The position numbers were made by a program, and so were the translations under genes. 64,000 nt of DNA, taken from the NCBI RefSeq assembly GCF_933775445.1, contig NC_065876.1, forward strand, positions 22,940,001-23,004,000. The letters are read 5' to 3'. The number at the start of each line of letters is the position of its first letter. Within the stretch, counting starts at the first letter, position 1. The notes beneath the pieces are model-generated. The model saw only the letters and a list, made by a program, of their open reading frames with translations, searched no databases and was not told the origin of the DNA. The DNA comes from Argentina anserina (taxonomy: Eukaryota; Streptophyta; Magnoliopsida; Rosales; Rosaceae). Shown piece by piece: positions 60,327 to 64,000 of the stretch.

Positions 60327-62985
60327 CTAAGCATTCAAAGTATTTGTGCACTTTGGACATTGATTGTGCATTGAGAAGTGAAATTGAAGAGGGAGGTGTT
60401 TGATATCATATAAGTAGATGACCATCTTCATTCTATTGTGTTCTGTAAAGGTTCTTCAAGTTAAAGGCTTAGAGCTATTACTTTTAATTCTGCAAATTAA
60501 GTTTCTTGTTGATGTGTTGTGCGGTTTAGTACATTAGTGCTTGCTTTCCAGGCGATGAGCAACGCTGGCTGGAGGTGCAGAGTGGTTGAATTTTGGTCTG
60601 CGTCATGCGTTTATACTGTAAAACAAAACTACAGTTATTTTATATGAAAGCCAGCAAATTTGTGGACTGTGTAGTGATGATGGTCCTATTGACTCTGTTT
60701 AAGATGGTCTTTCACTGTATTACTATATGGATCTATATATGTATCAGGAATTCAGTACCTTTGGAACCCCATTGTGTACACATTAAGGAAACATCTTTAT
60801 CAACGGGAGCTAAGAACCCCGGATCCTTTTCGAACAAAAAAAGAAAGGAAACATCTTCATCAGTTGTGATTCGGATCATGCTGATTAAAGGATGAGCTTT
60901 ACTGATTTTTAAATCTGCAACATGAACAGAGCTCATCCTTGAACTTCAATGTCACATGGAGTATTCTTTTCTATTTTGTTTTTTTTTGGTAAAGAGTATT
61001 CTTTTCTATATAGTGCGTATTTCAAAGGCAAATAACAATGTGGGGCTGTGACCAGGGACTTCATTGTTCTTTTGACCGACTTGAATACTACGAGATCATT
61101 TCTCTTTCAAATTAGAAAAGGGGTTCAATCATGTTGTGCACTAGTTCCTATTATTTCACCAGATAGTATGTCTTTTATTGTGGAACCGAGAACTACATGA
61201 TCTTTATGATCTTGTTCTCATTGTCATCATACTTCTCTCTTCTTCAACAGAATCCTTGCATTTCATGTGACGCCTGGAGCAAATCATTATTGAACTCGAA
61301 CGTGCATCATTTGATCACTTTGATCTTACTGTGGCATCTTAAATTTCTAATCCTTGCATTGTTTGCTACACGGGCAATTTACATTCCATCTTTCTTTTTG
61401 GTTTTAGGTGTCGGTAGTTATATCCAGATGACCACTTACCTAAAAGACACTTCACCTAAAATTAGAGTAATTTGACTTGGGTCGCATATATGTGTTCAAC
61501 AGTGATATACGTGGTCCGTTGACCAACTGTACTGATACTGTACAACTTAACCACCTCACATGTGTTGAGTTTTAATCACAAAATATCTCGATACAATTAA
61601 GTATTATTCACTCACTTATAAGCTTATTTTATTTGTCACTTCTTAGATATGAGATCTCTCATCTCTAACAATATGATGAAGCTCTTCATCATAAGTTTTC
61701 AACAACGCATGGTGTGATAAATTTCTTAGAGAAACTTCTATTTACTTGAACATGATTGTTGGATCAACAGAAAAGTTATGAATTGAAAAGAGTCGAGTTG
61801 ACTGATGTTGCATGGTTGTGGAGTGGCTGAGACATCAGCTTTGTACGCATGTTGGTTGCTTCATAGTTTATACAAAGACCTGGAGCTTTGAGACTAGATT
61901 AAGGCTTTAAATCTATAATTGTTGAACTCTACTTTGGGTTGGGTTGTTCTCCATTGAACCATGCTGCTTTGCATTGAGGGTGAGCAATCATTACTCGTGC
62001 TTAAACCACTAAAAGTCTTTAAACACTTCCAGGTCCATTTTCCATCTGCTTTTAAATGTTACACACTTTTCATTTCCACTGGCAGTAATCAATCTGGACC
62101 CTCTTACAGCAATCGGTTTCTCAGGATCATTTTTCTAATGAGTTTACCCCAGCTGTATCATCTGGACGATGATGCCTTTTTGTGTTTGCAGCAAGCACTA
62201 TGAAAAATTGAAGTGACCTAGTAGCTATTCGTTGGACTGATTTTTGCATATGACTACCGTGCCCGTATTTTCAGTGGCGAGGCCTCCCATTGTGTGGCAA
62301 GTTCGCAACCATGTCCGGGCAGTTCAAGTTAATCCGAAACGTTAAGTTGCCGATTTAATTGAAGCACGAGAAATCTATGTATGAAAGTGAACCTGCAGTT
62401 ACTAAGGTTTATTTGGTATCAAGTGACTAATGGACTAATGTACATGAAGCAAGAGAGCTATGTGTGAGTTCAAACGTGTAGAGTATAAACAAATCCCCCT
62501 TAGTTATACAAGGTCTATCTTATCTTACTTAATTAGAAGTATCATGTATATTCGGCTGTTGGGTACTTCTATAGTAACCCTGTGTCAATATTTGTGCCCT
62601 TTCCTCTCTAATTAGCAGCAGAGCAGCAGAGTCCGTTTAAGATTGGCTACGAACATAATGATCTGATGTCTCGCAAAGTCACAGAATCTATCTTCAATTG
62701 CACCAATCACCAATGTCTATCAAAAGCCAGAGTTAGTGATCATTTCCTTGCATGAAATAGAGAAATTATAACTAGAGTACTAAACGGCCCTTCCAGCAGA
62801 ATTGCATTAGTAATGGACTGAATGTTTCAATATTTCACATTCGTTTAAGATGAGCACATTCGATACAACCTGGCTTGGATTTGTCGATTCAACCTTTCTT
62901 ATTTGTTTGCTCTATATTGAATAAATCCGAGTCTTAGCGGAGGTACCAAAACAATGAGTGATGATGCAGTTGATCATCACTAAAG
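60327..62985. other. 3' flank of the patellin gene and intergenic sequence
   Basis: The first few hundred bases are the probable 3' UTR. Beyond it I see only short open stretches with no recognised relatives and no repeats shared with other parts of the window. Confidence 0.4.
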
Positions 62986-63739
62986 TGAAAATACAAGATA
63001 GAACAATCGCGAGTAATAGCAGCTGAATATGTAGAAAAATTGTACTTTTCTATTGCATAAACGATATTACAATGATTACACATTTATCAATAATAATACT
63101 ATTATCAAAAGTACAAATATCTCTTACTTGATAGTCACAATCAAGTATGAAACAACCTCACTAAGATTGTTGCTTCAAGTGTCGATATAACCTCACTAAG
63201 ATCGATGTAGTCACACGGATGATCAACCTCACTAAGAACGTTGATGTTGTCACTAAGGTCTTCAATAGAGTCACAAAGATCTCCTAGCACTAATCTTTTC
63301 TTTGTTGTGAATTTCTTCTCTCTAGATTCACCTTTTTTTCTTGTCTGTGTGTATCTTTGTGAGGCAAGATAACCTACTGCCTATATTCCATATATGCAGC
63401 AACACACAACATATACCCCCTATATAGCTCACGACAATTAACTCTAAACCCTAGCACCAATAGGAATTAAGTCAAATTCCTTCCTAATACAACCTTAAAT
63501 AGAAAATGAAAAAATCCATATGAATATAGAATACACCTTTTATTATAAATCTCTTTTTTATAAAAATTTATATATGCCCAAATATATATCATTATACCCA
63601 TAATTAAAATCAGGAAAACAACTCTTGCCGTGGGTAACACTAGCTTTCCTTGATAGTTTCCTAGTTCAACTAGGAAAGGACTTCAATGCTCTCCCTTAGC
63701 TTGTGCTTCACTCATTTGGACCTTCATCATTATCATGGA
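62986..63739 (-). mobile_element. Solo LTR of the Copia family seen at 905-1673
   Basis: It starts TGAAAATACAAGATAGAACAA, as at 905, and follows the other LTR with small differences (AACCTCACTAAGAT repeats, CCTACTGCCTATAT, TAGGAAA near the far end). No primer-binding site precedes it, so no internal region is attached. The far end and target duplication are uncertain. Confidence 0.7.
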
Positions 63740-64000
63740 GACCAATTCATGTACCTTCACAAAGAAAGAATTCGGCGAGTAACCTTCAGAAATAAGCTTA
63801 GCTAAACATAAAATAGCTGCTCCTTTTCAAAACCATGCAAGTAAATGCATCGAAAGAAGCTGTATGTCCACTAATAACAGTGAGCAAACCATAAAAATCA
63901 AATCTATATCCAGTTTACTACTATATTTCAGGCATCTCTCAATTTCAAGCGAGGAACGATATTCATATAAGATTATTTGGACTTATCAATATCAACTTCA
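63740..64000. other. Flank at the window edge, no recognised feature
   Basis: AT-rich sequence beyond the solo LTR. Nothing is recognised. Confidence 0.4.

Overview
The window is nuclear DNA from a flowering plant: intron-containing genes with GT-AG junctions, plant-only families (patellin, NDR1/HIN1-like, G-type lectin receptor kinase, ERECTA) and dense LTR retrotransposons and hAT elements. A rosid, perhaps Rosaceae, is my guess; nothing seen fixes the species. Few host genes are intact and most of the sequence is repeats.

Left part (1-12.1 kb): the 5' end of a Copia element on the minus strand (gag plus 5' LTR), an intact NDR1/HIN1-like (NHL) gene at 1999, a 547-bp hAT-type element with a perfect 8-bp target duplication, and a decayed Copia element (gag 4983-5924, pol 6957-10759, 3' LTR to 11132). 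That LTR abuts a second NHL copy, broken by a small deletion.

12.3-19.9 kb is a three-level nest on the reverse strand: an outer solo LTR (12314-19855), an inner solo LTR (13065-18240, target duplication ACTGC) and a 2.47-kb hAT element (14365-16836, target duplication ACCTTAAA) carrying about four copies of a ~500-bp tandem repeat. A third hAT lies at 20491-21022. From 22.2 to 28.3 kb are a small membrane-protein gene, a third NHL copy (intact, 25996) and two separated pieces of one type of G-type lectin receptor kinase, with the NHL copy sitting between them.

28344-38943 is a complete Ty3/gypsy element of Tekay/Del chromovirus type: 2.9-kb LTRs, target duplication AGCTC, tRNA-iMet-like primer site, and a gag-pol with one frameshift. 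Removing it and one target copy joins an open frame that starts at 28326, so it seems to have landed just after a start codon. 39-51 kb is gene-poor: exon-like fragments, another block of the ~500-bp tandem repeat, a 1.78-kb foldback structure with ~600-bp arms, and a (CT)49 tract.

Right part (51-64 kb): a three-exon MIC10-like gene (minus), a 2.2-kb hAT-like element that carries five consecutive 72-bp leucine-rich-repeat exons with introns from an ERECTA-family kinase gene, an intact four-exon patellin-3-like gene (plus), and a solo LTR of the same Copia family as the window's left end. The intact genes act separately (lipid transfer and membrane trafficking, mitochondrial cristae, probable membrane-linked defence); they do not form a pathway.
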